From Amphibacillus jilinensis Y1 (GTDB taxonomy: Bacteria; Bacillota; Bacilli; Bacillales; Amphibacillaceae), in contig NZ_JH976436.1 of the NCBI RefSeq assembly GCF_000306965.1, positions 40,057 through 104,056 on the forward strand: a stretch of 64,000 nucleotides of DNA, read 5' to 3'. This document shows, piece after piece, positions 53,575-63,056 of this stretch (the first letter of the stretch is position 1; every line of letters begins with the position of its first letter). Under the pieces are notes generated by a model. It saw nothing but the letters and a program-made list of their open reading frames with translations. It did not search any database and was not told the DNA's origin. The translations under genes and the position numbers were made by a program.

Positions 53575-54303
53575 TTATTCCCATATAAAACCAGAATAAG
53601 CTAATAGTGTACGACCCGAAAAATAACGCTCCGCCTCTGTAACTAACTGATCACGCTCGCCAAAATGGGGATGATGACTTAAGACTAACGTGTTAACATC
53701 TGCTTGATCAGCAATCTTTGCACATTCCTTACTGTTCATATGTCCAGCCGCCTTACCATCTTGGCCCTCATAAAAATTACAATCCGTAATTAACAAGTCA
53801 GCGTGCTCACTAAAGGAAACAAATTCTTGCTTAAAGCTTGAATCCGCAGTATAGACAACCACTTTCTCACCATCTGTAATACGCATCGCATAACAACGAA
53901 CCGGATGGTCAGTTGCCATGAAAGTTATCGAAAATGGACCAATTGTTATTGACTCTTCCGGGTTGTAGGCTACTGCCTTAGTATAATTATGTGTTAATTG
54001 ATTAAATTCAGTTTTGTCCTGCTGGTGACCATAAATCGGCAAGACTTTCTCCTGCTTACGTATGGAATTTTGCACAAGCATTTGATATTGCAGCACACCA
54101 AGATCAGCCTTGTGATCATGATGATAATGTGAAAGAATAACGGCATCCAAGTCATATGGATCGATGTATTTAGGTAACTGGGCTAACGCACCACTACCAC
54201 AATCAACCAACAGTCGAAAACCATCTTTTTCAAACAAATAACTTGAAGTCGCTTCGCCGAGTTCCGGATAAGCACCCCAAAAACCGATAACTGTAACCTT
54301 CAT
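53575..54303 (-). CDS. yhfI: MBL-fold metallohydrolase YhfI
   Basis: The 242-residue metallo-beta-lactamase fold protein has the metal motif SHYHHDHKADLG (HxHxDH, about 58-69), HPVRCYAMRI near 135-144 and HMNSKECA near 188; it resembles the RNase Z/YhfI group. The substrate is unknown. The ATG at 54303 is chosen because AAAGGTGAT lies 3-4 bases ahead (GGTGAT with a spacing of 6 from its core); a longer upstream frame lacks a ribosome site. Adjacent to lplJ as in B. subtilis. Confidence 0.87.
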   Translation of the reverse strand: MKVTVIGFWGAYPELGEATSSYLFEKDGFRLLVDCGSGALAQLPKYIDPYDLDAVILSHYHHDHKADLGVLQYQMLVQNSIRKQEKVLPIYGHQQDKTEFNQLTHNYTKAVAYNPEESITIGPFSITFMATDHPVRCYAMRITDGEKVVVYTADSSFKQEFVSFSEHADLLITDCNFYEGQDGKAAGHMNSKECAKIADQADVNTLVLSHHPHFGERDQLVTEAERYFSGRTLLAYSGFIWE

Positions 54304-54356
54304 CTTATCACCTTTCCTCTCAATTAATAATGACATCACTGTAAATTAGTTTAACA

Positions 54357-54604
54357 TAAAACGAGCTTTCAATCAGTGGATGGAGGACTACAGGACGTAG
54401 GTCATGCAGACGTGGCCACAGGACGTGGCGCTCTTAGTCTGTAATCCTTTTTACAGACGTGGCGATTTTAGTCTACGATCTTACCCACCCACTTATTGGG
54501 AGCTGAGTGGGATCAGGAGATTAGCATCCGTTAGCTCCCACCTAAGTAGATTTGCTCTACGCTCTATTTTGAGGCAGGCGTTTTACGACGGTTAGCTATG
54601 ATAA
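54357..54604 (+). repeat. Intergenic structured repeat, copy I (long form)
   Basis: The most complete copy. AAACGAGCTTTCAATCAGTG starts it, followed by ACAGGACGTAGGTCATGC and two GACGTGGCG units (54423, 54456), then CCACCCACTTATTG, GGATCAGGAGATTAGC, and GTTAGCTCCCACCTAAGTAG. The 3' arm partner is GAGGCAGGCG, poorly paired here. It ends GGTTAGCTATGATAAA. A plus-strand frame of 63 residues across it is not a gene. Confidence 0.9.
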
Positions 54605-54620
54605 ATACGTACCCAAAAGT

Positions 54621-54665
54621 AAAAAAGGTAGTTGATCGTATGGTTTACCATACCAATCAACTACC
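54621..54665 (-). terminator. Terminator of pbpF
   Basis: GGTAGTTGAT and TATGGT pair with ACCATA and ATCAACTACC (54627-54665); on the minus strand TTTTTT follows. It lies 14 bases past the stop. Confidence 0.9.
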
Positions 54666-54678
54666 AGATCAAAACGTA

Positions 54679-56859
54679 TTAATCGCTTAAAGACAGTGTA
54701 ACAATGTTCGAACGGTAACCGCTTTGTCCAGTTAGCGGGTTATAAGGGACGATATAATAACTTGACTTACCAAACACAGGGGGCTCAACAATGGTAAAAG
54801 AAGCTTCACCTTCAACTTGACCAATTTGCTCTTCGCCTTGTTCATTGACTTCATAGACCTGGTAAATAATCCGCTCATCTTCAGGTGCACTCCAGCTCAA
54901 CTCGCCTTTAACAAGGCGCCAACCTCCCCATTTATAAGTGGCTTGTATATCTTGAATAAGTGGCAATTCAATAGGGTCAGCTAAATCTTCCACTTGATCA
55001 GGTACGGTAAAAGTAGCTGTCAAAGACTGATCTCGATCAATCGCATTCAAAATAGATTTGGTTAACTCAGTTGCTGATTGACTGCCTTTAGTTAAATAAT
55101 GCTCGGCATCACTGACATCATAACCAATCCAAGCTGCTGTCACATAATCCGGTGTTATCCCAGCAAACCAAGCGTCTTTCGCATAACCTAAAGCATGTGG
55201 ATGCTGAGTAGTTCCCGTTTTACCTGCTAAAGCTTTTGAAAACTCACCAGCTTGGCCGGTCCCTTCTTCAACAACATTTTCTAACATCCGTAACATGTCC
55301 CAGGCGGCTTGTTCAGTAAAAACTTGCTCGGTAACTGGTGCAGCTTCTGCAATCACTTGACCGTGGCGATCCTCGATTTTAGCAATGGTATGCGCTGATA
55401 TCCATTTTCCATTATGAGCAAAGGTTAGGTAACCTTCCGCAACTTGAATGGGTGTCAAACCGTCAGTCAACCCTCCAAGACCTAAGGCAAGCCCTTCATC
55501 TGGAAGTGTGATATTCATTTTCGATAAATATTGTTTACTTGTTTCGATGCCTAATTGATCAAGTAACCAAACTGCGGAAGTATTTTTAGAAACGGTTACA
55601 GCCTCATGCATTGAGACTTCACCTTGGTATTGCTCATCTATATTTCGTACCGTATAACCGTCATAATCTTGTTTAGAATCGTCTAACAGCATGTAGGGTT
55701 GATAACCTTCTGTTAATGCCGGACCATAGACAGCTAACGGCTTCATAACAGAACCTGGTTGATGTAAAGATAGAGCACGATGCTGATCGCCAATTGCATA
55801 ATCACGACCACCTATAACGGCTTTTAGCTGCCCCGTTTCTTGATCGATCATGACAAAAGCTGCTTCAACATTGTCTTGTGAACCATGAAAAAACTGCTGG
55901 TCTTGAATCTGTTCATAAGCATGTTGCTGCGCGGTAGTATCCATATACACCGTTATTTGATAGCCTCCACGCTGTAATTCCTCTCGTGAAATTTGATATA
56001 ATGATTCAGCTTCTCGAATCACCAATTCAAGATAGTCATCAATCCATGGCACATCGGTCTGATCTTGTTCAATAACATTTAAGGTTCGACCTTGTAACGT
56101 TAACATTTCCTCAGTTTCCAAATAATCGATACGTTGCAATTGACCAAGGACAAGATTACGGCGTTCCAGAGCCAGTTCTTCATTATTATATGGCGAATAT
56201 AAATTTGGACCCTTGACCATTCCAGCAAGCAACGCCCCTTCTGTGATCGAAAGTTCATCAATAGGTTTATCAAAAAAATAATGAGCTGCTGTCCCTACCC
56301 CATAGATACCCTGTCCAAAATAAACCTGATTTAAATAAAGGGTAAGTATTTCATTTTTGGTATAGTGACGTTCTAAATAAATAGAAGCCATGACTTCTTT
56401 TGTCTTTCTCATCCAAGATTGTTGATTATCCAAAAAGAGATTTTTAGCTAGCTGCTGCGTAATCGTACTCGCTCCTTCAACTTTATCAAAAGCAATAACG
56501 TCCCGATAGACAGCACGCATAACCGCTCTAAAATCAACACCGGCATGATTATAAAATCGTTGATCCTCAACAGCTATGAATGCCTGCCATACGTGCTCAG
56601 GGATCTGATTAAATTCAACCAATTGACGATTTTCCGTATACAATCGACCAGCAGCTTCACCATCCTCAGTCACAACGGTTGTCGTGGCTGGCAAAACAAG
56701 GTCTCGTTCATCAACAATAAGCCCACCACCATAAATAATAAATAAAAAGCCAACTACACTAAGTATTAGGATCGATAAGCCTACAAAAGCCGACCACTTT
56801 ATCCATGGACGCTTCACCACTTTTATTACACAATCTTTCAATCTATTTAACTTTTCCAC
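54679..56859 (-). CDS. pbpF: Class A penicillin-binding protein (PBP2c/PbpF-like)
   Basis: The 726-residue bifunctional enzyme polymerises glycan and cross-links peptides outside the membrane. A cytoplasmic N-terminus and one membrane helix (about 22-44) precede the GT51 transglycosylase: EDQRFYNHAGVDF (Glu about 97), GASTITQQLAKN and KEVMASIYLERHYTKNEIL. The transpeptidase has SVMK (SxxK, about 372), SKNTS (SxN, about 430) and KTGTT (about 548). A short beta-rich C-terminal domain follows (about 645-726). It resembles B. subtilis PbpF, which is in the same district. It lies 149 bases downstream of liaR on the same strand. Confidence 0.88.
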   Translation of the reverse strand: MEKLNRLKDCVIKVVKRPWIKWSAFVGLSILILSVVGFLFIIYGGGLIVDERDLVLPATTTVVTEDGEAAGRLYTENRQLVEFNQIPEHVWQAFIAVEDQRFYNHAGVDFRAVMRAVYRDVIAFDKVEGASTITQQLAKNLFLDNQQSWMRKTKEVMASIYLERHYTKNEILTLYLNQVYFGQGIYGVGTAAHYFFDKPIDELSITEGALLAGMVKGPNLYSPYNNEELALERRNLVLGQLQRIDYLETEEMLTLQGRTLNVIEQDQTDVPWIDDYLELVIREAESLYQISREELQRGGYQITVYMDTTAQQHAYEQIQDQQFFHGSQDNVEAAFVMIDQETGQLKAVIGGRDYAIGDQHRALSLHQPGSVMKPLAVYGPALTEGYQPYMLLDDSKQDYDGYTVRNIDEQYQGEVSMHEAVTVSKNTSAVWLLDQLGIETSKQYLSKMNITLPDEGLALGLGGLTDGLTPIQVAEGYLTFAHNGKWISAHTIAKIEDRHGQVIAEAAPVTEQVFTEQAAWDMLRMLENVVEEGTGQAGEFSKALAGKTGTTQHPHALGYAKDAWFAGITPDYVTAAWIGYDVSDAEHYLTKGSQSATELTKSILNAIDRDQSLTATFTVPDQVEDLADPIELPLIQDIQATYKWGGWRLVKGELSWSAPEDERIIYQVYEVNEQGEEQIGQVEGEASFTIVEPPVFGKSSYYIVPYNPLTGQSGYRSNIVTLSLSD

Positions 56860-57008
56860 ATAGCATCACCTCGTATAAGATAGCACAATACTATCAATCA
56901 AACATTATACGACAAATGCGGACAAAGCTAAAGTCATAACTACTTATTTGGATTATTAGAAACTTGTCTAAAGTTTATAAACCATTTTATCGCTGACTTC
57001 CACAGCCT

Positions 57009-57635
57009 CTACAAAAGATCGTGTCGGTGTGCATAAACAGCAGCTTGTGTACGGTCATGCACATCCAACTTCCGCAAAATATTACTCACATGCGTCTTGA
57101 CGGTCTTGATCCCGATAAAAAGCTGATCACCAATCTCTTGATTACTCGCACCATTAGCCAAACAAATAAGCACCTCTAATTCTCTTTCTGTTAATTGATC
57201 ATGTAGTTGAGGTGCTTTATCCTGAAAACGGGTCATCACTTTGTGAGCAACCTTATCTTCAATGACGTTCTCTCCTTGATGTGCCTTATAAATGGCTCGA
57301 GCAATTTCCTCAGCAGACGAGGTTTTAAGTAAATAACTGAATGCACCGGCTTCCAAAGCTGGGAAGACTTGTTCATCATCATAATAGCTCGTTAAAATAA
57401 TGACTTTACAATGTGGTAACGCCTGCTTTATCACTTTTGTTGCATCAATACCATTCCCATCTTCCATCATCAAATCCATCAATACAACATCTGGTTTCTC
57501 AACTAAAACTTTCTCAATACCTGTTTTGCCATTATTAGCTTCCCCGACAATATCAAACATTTCCTCTGTTTCTAAGTAAGCAATGACACCTTTTCTAACC
57601 ACATCATGATCATCAACGACAACAATACGTATCAT
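57009..57635 (-). CDS. liaR: Response regulator LiaR
   Basis: The 208-residue NarL-type regulator has a receiver domain with VVVDDHDVVRKG near the start, phospho-aspartate in VVLMDLMMEDG (Asp about 54) and the lysine in YLLKTSS (about 104), and a LuxR-type helix-turn-helix (LTERELEVLICLANGASN, and TVKTHVSNILRKL). It acts with LiaS in cell-envelope stress. The start is set at 57635: AGGAGG is 7 bases upstream and its ATGA overlaps the liaS stop. A longer frame to 57653 contains the ribosome site. Confidence 0.93.
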   Translation of the reverse strand: MIRIVVVDDHDVVRKGVIAYLETEEMFDIVGEANNGKTGIEKVLVEKPDVVLMDLMMEDGNGIDATKVIKQALPHCKVIILTSYYDDEQVFPALEAGAFSYLLKTSSAEEIARAIYKAHQGENVIEDKVAHKVMTRFQDKAPQLHDQLTERELEVLICLANGASNQEIGDQLFIGIKTVKTHVSNILRKLDVHDRTQAAVYAHRHDLL

Positions 57636-58690
57636 TTTATTTCCTCCTGACATTGATACGGAACCCGAATGTCTATATATGTCCCTTCTCCCTGTTTCGT
57701 TCTTAAAATAAACTGCCCACCTATTTCTTCACTTCTTTCACGCATCGTTTTCAAGCCATAGGAAGTTTGTTTTTGATCAGCCAAATCCCAATCAAAACCT
57801 TTGCCATTATCAGCTAGGTGGACAAATATATGCTGTGCTTCTTGCAAGAGTAGAATCTTTACTTTAGTCGCATTAGCATGACGCAATATATTTGACAATC
57901 CTTCTTGTATAATGCGAAATAAATGTTCTTCAGTAAACTTAGGTAAATGCTCAATATCATCCATCTTCATATTAAATTCAATCGCACATTTGGTTTTAAG
58001 TTCAGCAATTAAATTTGATATCCCATCGCGCAAAGACTGATCGGATAAATGGATGGGGCGTAAATGTAATAACAATGCGCGCATTTCTGTTTGGGCTTTC
58101 ATTGCTGACTCGGCCACTTCCACCATCTGAGCGCGTGCCTTTTCAGGATTTTTCTCTAATGTTCTTAACACCGCTTTAGACATCATTGTTAATGCAAAAA
58201 GCTGTTGACTAACGGAATCATGCAAATCCCTTGCTAAACGCTGTCTTTCCTCTATCGTTGCCATTTTATGAGCCGATTCAGCAAAAGCTGCTTTTTCATC
58301 AGCTAAACGTTGCAAATAACGGACTTGATCATCAAGTTTTTTTGCTAAATCATTTAGCTCAGTACCAATCCGAGCAATTTCACCGTCTGTTTCATAATTA
58401 AAGCGCGAACGATAATTGCCACGTGACAACTGCATAATCATAACAGATAAATCATCAATTTCTGATTTCAAATGACCACTTGATCGAAAGCCAATCAAAA
58501 CAGCAATCAATGACCCAAGAAAGAAATACGTCCCGGAAAGTAAGACGATATTTAGCTGACTCAGCCAAATCGGATTAAAGATAACATCTATGATTGTTAG
58601 AATGACAAGCATAACTAATGAAGTGAATAATATCGTGTAAAGCTGTGCTTGAATAAATCGATAGCGGATTGAATTGAGCTTATAGTACAA
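57632..58690 (-). CDS. liaS: Sensor histidine kinase LiaS
   Basis: The 352-residue intramembrane-sensing kinase has two N-terminal membrane helices (about 15-36 and 46-66) with a very short loop between them, a HAMP-like segment (about 72-125), the phospho-histidine region LARDLHDSVSQQLFAL (His about 156) and the ATPase domain with NILRHANATKV and DNGKGFDW. In the LiaFSR system it detects lipid-II-targeting antibiotics and membrane damage. liaF precedes it by 15 bases; liaR overlaps its end by 4. Confidence 0.93.
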   Translation of the reverse strand: MYYKLNSIRYRFIQAQLYTILFTSLVMLVILTIIDVIFNPIWLSQLNIVLLSGTYFFLGSLIAVLIGFRSSGHLKSEIDDLSVMIMQLSRGNYRSRFNYETDGEIARIGTELNDLAKKLDDQVRYLQRLADEKAAFAESAHKMATIEERQRLARDLHDSVSQQLFALTMMSKAVLRTLEKNPEKARAQMVEVAESAMKAQTEMRALLLHLRPIHLSDQSLRDGISNLIAELKTKCAIEFNMKMDDIEHLPKFTEEHLFRIIQEGLSNILRHANATKVKILLLQEAQHIFVHLADNGKGFDWDLADQKQTSYGLKTMRERSEEIGGQFILRTKQGEGTYIDIRVPYQCQEEIK

Positions 58691-58705
58691 AATAAGCGCC
58701 CCCCT

Positions 58706-59476
58706 CTAAATTCGATCGATTCGTATCGACCCAGCCTTTAATTTTAAATCAAACGTTAATTTCCTAGTGGCCTCATCATATCCTGGTGTACTGTGCGATA
58801 ATATTCGATTAATCCCCTCTGATCCATTATCAAGAACAGAAATATTTCCCGCCTTAACCGATGCTTTAACATAAAAATCTACGTGGTCAGGAATAATAAT
58901 CTTAATATCACCTGCTAGACCATGGATCGTAATCGGTGTGTCTTGATCGGGAATAAAAGCCTTGGTAAAGTCCAATGTATAATCACCGACGGCATTCCAC
59001 AGCTGAATGGGTTCAACTTTCCAATTCGGTGTATCATAACTATACTCACCGACGATAAACTTACTATATTTAGGCTTTTGATCATCCTCTTCACGGGAAT
59101 GCGAATCATAAACAAATTTAAATGGCTTTTTATGCTTACGGGGCCACCCTAAAAAACGCAAACCGACAAAAATGAGAATGAGGGGCCATAATTTATAAAC
59201 ATCCCAAAAGCCAAATGTTAGATAAGTAAATTGATCTAATAATAGTAAACTACCAAAAATAACAAGAAAAACAGGGGTGCCAAATCCATTTAACCCCTTA
59301 AACGCTTGGTATATCCATTTAACTCCAAGTAATATGAAAAAGCTTGGATAAATATAATGCCACCAATCTCTCAACGACCACGTTAGTACGCCTATATTAA
59401 CAAAAACTAAAAAAATCCCCAGCAGAATAATACTTATTGCAAAGACATTACGAAAGAAACGTTGTCTCATCTTCAC
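58706..59476 (-). CDS. liaF: LiaF, regulator of LiaS
   Basis: The 256-residue protein has about four N-terminal membrane helices (about 12-115) and a C-terminal toast-rack (DUF2154-type) domain of beta-strands, with GEYSYDTPNWKVEPIQLWN near 148-166 and ITIHGLAGDIKIIIP near 188. In B. subtilis LiaF holds LiaS inactive until the cell envelope is stressed. It is the first gene of liaF-liaS-liaR. liaIH-type target genes are not adjacent. Confidence 0.9.
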   Translation of the reverse strand: MKMRQRFFRNVFAISIILLGIFLVFVNIGVLTWSLRDWWHYIYPSFFILLGVKWIYQAFKGLNGFGTPVFLVIFGSLLLLDQFTYLTFGFWDVYKLWPLILIFVGLRFLGWPRKHKKPFKFVYDSHSREEDDQKPKYSKFIVGEYSYDTPNWKVEPIQLWNAVGDYTLDFTKAFIPDQDTPITIHGLAGDIKIIIPDHVDFYVKASVKAGNISVLDNGSEGINRILSHSTPGYDEATRKLTFDLKLKAGSIRIDRI

Positions 59477-59643
59477 TCAACCTTTCATCAATCGATATTT
59501 ATTTAAATAACGCTTTATTAGTTTCTACTCTTCTTATTATACTCATTATACCACTAACCGTAACGACCGTAAGCATGGTTTCCTCTCCGCCTTAAGTTGG
59601 ATATGTGCTATAATAGTCATATTAATCAAAGGAGGAAGTCGAT

Positions 59644-60807
59644 ATGTGGCAACAATTATTTAAGGAAGTTGATCAACACTATGATGAGATGGTAGCGATG
59701 AGACGACACCTCCATCAACATCCCGAACTATCTTTTCAAGAATATGAAACAGCAACATATATCGCATCATATTATGATCAATTAAACATCCCATACCAAA
59801 AGAACGTTGGTGGAACAGGAATAGTGGCAACACTTGAGGGGAAGAAACCAGGAAAAACCATAGCGCTCAGAGCCGATTTTGACGCCTTGCCGATCCAAGA
59901 CCAAAAAGATGTCCCTTATAAATCTAAACGCCAAGGTGTTATGCATGCTTGTGGGCACGACGGACATACATCGATTTTGTTAACCGTCGCTAAACTATTA
60001 AAAGAAATAGAAAATGATTTATCAGGTACAATCGTATTCATTCATCAACATGCAGAAGAGTTAACGCCTGGAGGAGCGAAATCAATGATCGAAGCTGGTG
60101 CGTTAGCAAACGTTGATGTCGTCTTTGGTACACACCTGTGGTCAAGTACACCACTAGGTACGGTGCAAACATCACCAGCAGCGTTTATGGCAGGTGCAGA
60201 CAAATTTACGATAACCGTTAAGGGGCAAGGTGGACATGGTGCAATGCCTCACGAAACAAAAGATGCGGTAGTTATCGGCTCGCAACTTGTTAATAACCTA
60301 CAACAAATTATTAGCAGACGAATAAATCCACTTCATACATCTGTTTTAACGATCGGTAAATTTCAAGCTGGTGATTCCTTCAATATCATTGCCGACCAAG
60401 CCATCCTTGATGGGACCGTTAGAATATTTGATGCCGAACTTCAAGACCAAATCATTAACGAAATGGAACAAATAATCAAAGGGACCTGTCACGGTTATCA
60501 AGCGGATTATCAATTTGATTATATTAAAGGCTATCCACCAGTTGTTAATCATCAACACGAAGCAAATCTCGTTCTTGAAGCGGCTAATAAAGTTGATGAG
60601 GTCACTACAGCCGAGTTCAGTCAACCGACATTGACCGGTGAAGACTTTTCTTATTATTTATTAGAGAAACCTGGCGCCTTTTTCTTCACAGGTGCACAAA
60701 TAGAAGGAAACTTCCAACCACATCACCATCCAAAGTTTGATTTTGACGAACGAGCCATGGTTATTGCAGTAAAAACCTTTTTACAGCTGATTAAACACTA
60801 TCAATAA
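59644..60807 (+). CDS. yhaA: M20-family amidohydrolase (YhaA)
   Basis: The 387-residue metallohydrolase is of the M20D/aminoacylase type (IAA-amino-acid hydrolase, N-acyl amino acid hydrolase). Metal ligands are visible in MHACGHDGHT (about 100-109), HQHAEELTPGGA (about 135-146, with the catalytic Glu) and the final HHHPKFDFDE (about 360). A lid domain (about 185-300) starts KFTITVKGQGGHGAMP. The substrate is not determined. AAAGGAGGAAGTCGAT precedes the ATG. It diverges from liaF and lies beside ecsB as in B. subtilis yhaA. Confidence 0.93.
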   Translation: MWQQLFKEVDQHYDEMVAMRRHLHQHPELSFQEYETATYIASYYDQLNIPYQKNVGGTGIVATLEGKKPGKTIALRADFDALPIQDQKDVPYKSKRQGVMHACGHDGHTSILLTVAKLLKEIENDLSGTIVFIHQHAEELTPGGAKSMIEAGALANVDVVFGTHLWSSTPLGTVQTSPAAFMAGADKFTITVKGQGGHGAMPHETKDAVVIGSQLVNNLQQIISRRINPLHTSVLTIGKFQAGDSFNIIADQAILDGTVRIFDAELQDQIINEMEQIIKGTCHGYQADYQFDYIKGYPPVVNHQHEANLVLEAANKVDEVTTAEFSQPTLTGEDFSYYLLEKPGAFFFTGAQIEGNFQPHHHPKFDFDERAMVIAVKTFLQLIKHYQ

Positions 60808-60895
60808 CATGTGAGATCTTTTTTATGCTATTAAGCCTTTACCTTTTAGTTTATCTAGCCAAAACAATAAGCCTGGAATAAAGCCCAGCAAAAAT

Positions 60896-60930
60896 AAAAA
60901 AAGGAATTCAGTCGATACTGGATTCCTTTT
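60896..60930. terminator. Terminator of yhaA
   Basis: GGAATTCAGT (60903-60912) pairs with ACTGGATTCC (60917-60926), followed by TTTT on the plus strand and preceded by an A tract, so it may work for both yhaA and ecsB. Confidence 0.85.
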
Positions 60931-61074
60931 GCTTTACTAAATACATGCATTTTATAATGACTTACTTGACTTAAAGGTATCACGCTGCGGATGTGCACGC
61001 ACCTAACTGTTCTAACTTCTAGTCGGTACCGGTAAATGGAGTCCCTCGATACCCGCTCCTACCTATTAAAGCCG

Positions 61075-62283
61075 CTAGTTTCTGGCGATTTTTTTTATCA
61101 TATAAATACGTGAGAAACCTATAATAAAGACAGTTCCCACTAAAAATATTGAGGCAAACCCAAACCAGTCAGTCAACAATACAGCGATCACTAGATATAC
61201 GAAAAGCTGACCAAATAACAAGCGCTCAACAACATGAACAAATGCCTGCTTACGCATCCCATTTGCAACGGGATAAAGATCAATCCATAAGCTTGTCCGA
61301 TGATGATACCAAAGTGAAATAAGTTGAATGCCAGTTAAATAAAGAAATAAGACGCTTATCATTAAAATGAATGGAAGATACGTTAAATAAAGCAATACTA
61401 CCCCACAAATTGCAGTCAATCGTAAATAAATGCCTAAATAATCTGCTGATCGTATAAAAGTAATCCGATATAAGTAATTATACGTTTCTTCCTGCCGAAA
61501 TGCGATCGATTGGGTTGCTAAACGAACTAACCATGTTCTCTTTTTCACAGATGCTTTAAAATGGGGGACATCGGTAAACATGCTGGCTAAACGGTAGAAG
61601 CTCTGCATCCGTTGCTGATTCATTGCAATCAGTTGATCCCACGCCAGTAAATGACGATGTGTACGTACATATAAGTACAAAAACAACGTAAATAGTAGCA
61701 ATGAAAAAATCACCAGTAACCAAACAAAGTTACCAATAAAACTATAGAAAATGAAAAATTGAATAACAAATCGACTAACCTTATCTAAAAATCGCCAGTG
61801 TTTACTTCTCAATCTTAGCGACCACCAAGTCATCATAAAGTGCCAAGCTTTAAATAAAACAAATAATACCAACAAACCACTATATGATTGTGCTGGATAA
61901 CTTGTTTGAAAAAGAGGGGCTAATAAAGCAGCAACCAATGCGACGAGATAGAGTTGAATCAGAAAGCTATAGGCCAGTGTATAATTAAAATAACGATTCA
62001 ACTGACTTTCAGCAGGTAATAAAAAAACCATATCCGCTTCTTTTAAGAAATTCTGAATCGGGTTATATAATACAACCATTGAAAAAGCAATGCTAATAAC
62101 TAAAATCGTTGGAAAATCGTCGGGTAAATCCGCAAGCAGCTGTTGATAAAAAACAGCACCCGCTCCAATTAGAAAAAGCAAGGCAATAGCAATATGACCG
62201 TTAAAAATATATTGCAAATAACGAACCGTTTCTTTTAAATGGGCACGAATACGGCTTTCAAACAATGTTTTACTATCAATCAT
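61075..62283 (-). CDS. ecsB: ABC transporter permease EcsB
   Basis: The 402-residue integral membrane protein has about eight hydrophobic segments in two groups (about 25-200 and 285-395) and a long polar stretch between them. It matches the EcsB family, partner of EcsA in B. subtilis, where the pair affects secretion, competence and biofilm formation and is involved in extruding amphiphilic peptide fragments (family knowledge). It starts 4 bases after ecsA. No ecsC follows; the next gene is yhaA on the other strand. Confidence 0.9.
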   Translation of the reverse strand: MIDSKTLFESRIRAHLKETVRYLQYIFNGHIAIALLFLIGAGAVFYQQLLADLPDDFPTILVISIAFSMVVLYNPIQNFLKEADMVFLLPAESQLNRYFNYTLAYSFLIQLYLVALVAALLAPLFQTSYPAQSYSGLLVLFVLFKAWHFMMTWWSLRLRSKHWRFLDKVSRFVIQFFIFYSFIGNFVWLLVIFSLLLFTLFLYLYVRTHRHLLAWDQLIAMNQQRMQSFYRLASMFTDVPHFKASVKKRTWLVRLATQSIAFRQEETYNYLYRITFIRSADYLGIYLRLTAICGVVLLYLTYLPFILMISVLFLYLTGIQLISLWYHHRTSLWIDLYPVANGMRKQAFVHVVERLLFGQLFVYLVIAVLLTDWFGFASIFLVGTVFIIGFSRIYMIKKIARN

Positions 62284-62287
62284 TGTG

Positions 62288-63022
62288 TCAACCTTCCTTT
62301 GTTAATTGAATATAGAGATCATCTAAAGTAGCCGCAGGCATTGCAAATTGTTTACGCAACTGGTCAATCGTTCCCGATGCTTTGATCATCCCATCATGTA
62401 AAATGATAAACCGGTCACAATAACGTTCAGCTGTTGCTAATATATGTGTTGACATCAATATACCTGCACCTTTTTGTTTTTGCTCTACCATTAAATCTAA
62501 AAAAGCTTGGATACCTAAAGGATCTAAACCAACAAACGGTTCATCGACAATATACAAGGGGGGCTCGATGAGAAAAGCACACATAATCATGACCTTTTGT
62601 TTCATCCCTTTTGAGAAATGAACAGGAAACCACTTCAGTTTTTTTTCTAGACGAAAGGCTTTTAACAAAGGGGGTAAGCGCATTTCAAATGTTTTTTGGT
62701 CTAATTGATAAGCCATTGCCATCATTTTCAAATGCTCATATAACGTTAATTCCTCATATAACAAAGGCATTTCTGGAATATAAGCAAACTGGGTGCGATA
62801 ATAGTCTGGCGCTTCACGATAGGTTTGACCGGATAATTTAATTTGACCAGCGCGCGGTTGCATCAAACCAATTACATGCTTAATGGTTGTACTCTTACCA
62901 GCACCGTTCAAACCAATCATGCCAACAATTTCTTTTGGTTTAACTTCAAATGATACCCCATGCAATACATCTTTTTGTGTATAACCACCCGTTAGCTCTT
63001 CAATATGTAATAAGGCTGTCAT
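62288..63022 (-). CDS. ecsA: ABC transporter ATP-binding protein EcsA
   Basis: The 244-residue ATPase has Walker A (GLNGAGKST, about 37-45), a divergent signature FSKGMKQK (about 137; most members read LSGGQ), Walker B (LYIVDEPFVGLD, about 155-166) and switch ILATAERYCDR with a Thr-His pair just before. It drives EcsB. It is divergent from hit, and repeat copy J lies between them. AGGAGGAAT is 5-6 bases before the ATG. Confidence 0.93.
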   Translation of the reverse strand: MTALLHIEELTGGYTQKDVLHGVSFEVKPKEIVGMIGLNGAGKSTTIKHVIGLMQPRAGQIKLSGQTYREAPDYYRTQFAYIPEMPLLYEELTLYEHLKMMAMAYQLDQKTFEMRLPPLLKAFRLEKKLKWFPVHFSKGMKQKVMIMCAFLIEPPLYIVDEPFVGLDPLGIQAFLDLMVEQKQKGAGILMSTHILATAERYCDRFIILHDGMIKASGTIDQLRKQFAMPAATLDDLYIQLTKEG

Positions 63023-63056
63023 GGCTAGTCATTCCTCCTATATGAATCAAATCCGT

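Noticed and set aside
54404-54595. Plus-strand open frame of 63 residues in front of pbpF
   Set aside because: It lies wholly within repeat copy I and has no ribosome site; the frame follows from the tandem units of the repeat.
61000-61074. GC-richer segment with GGTACCGG and CACGCTGCGG near the ecsB end
   Set aside because: No hairpin, reading frame or repeat similarity could be established.
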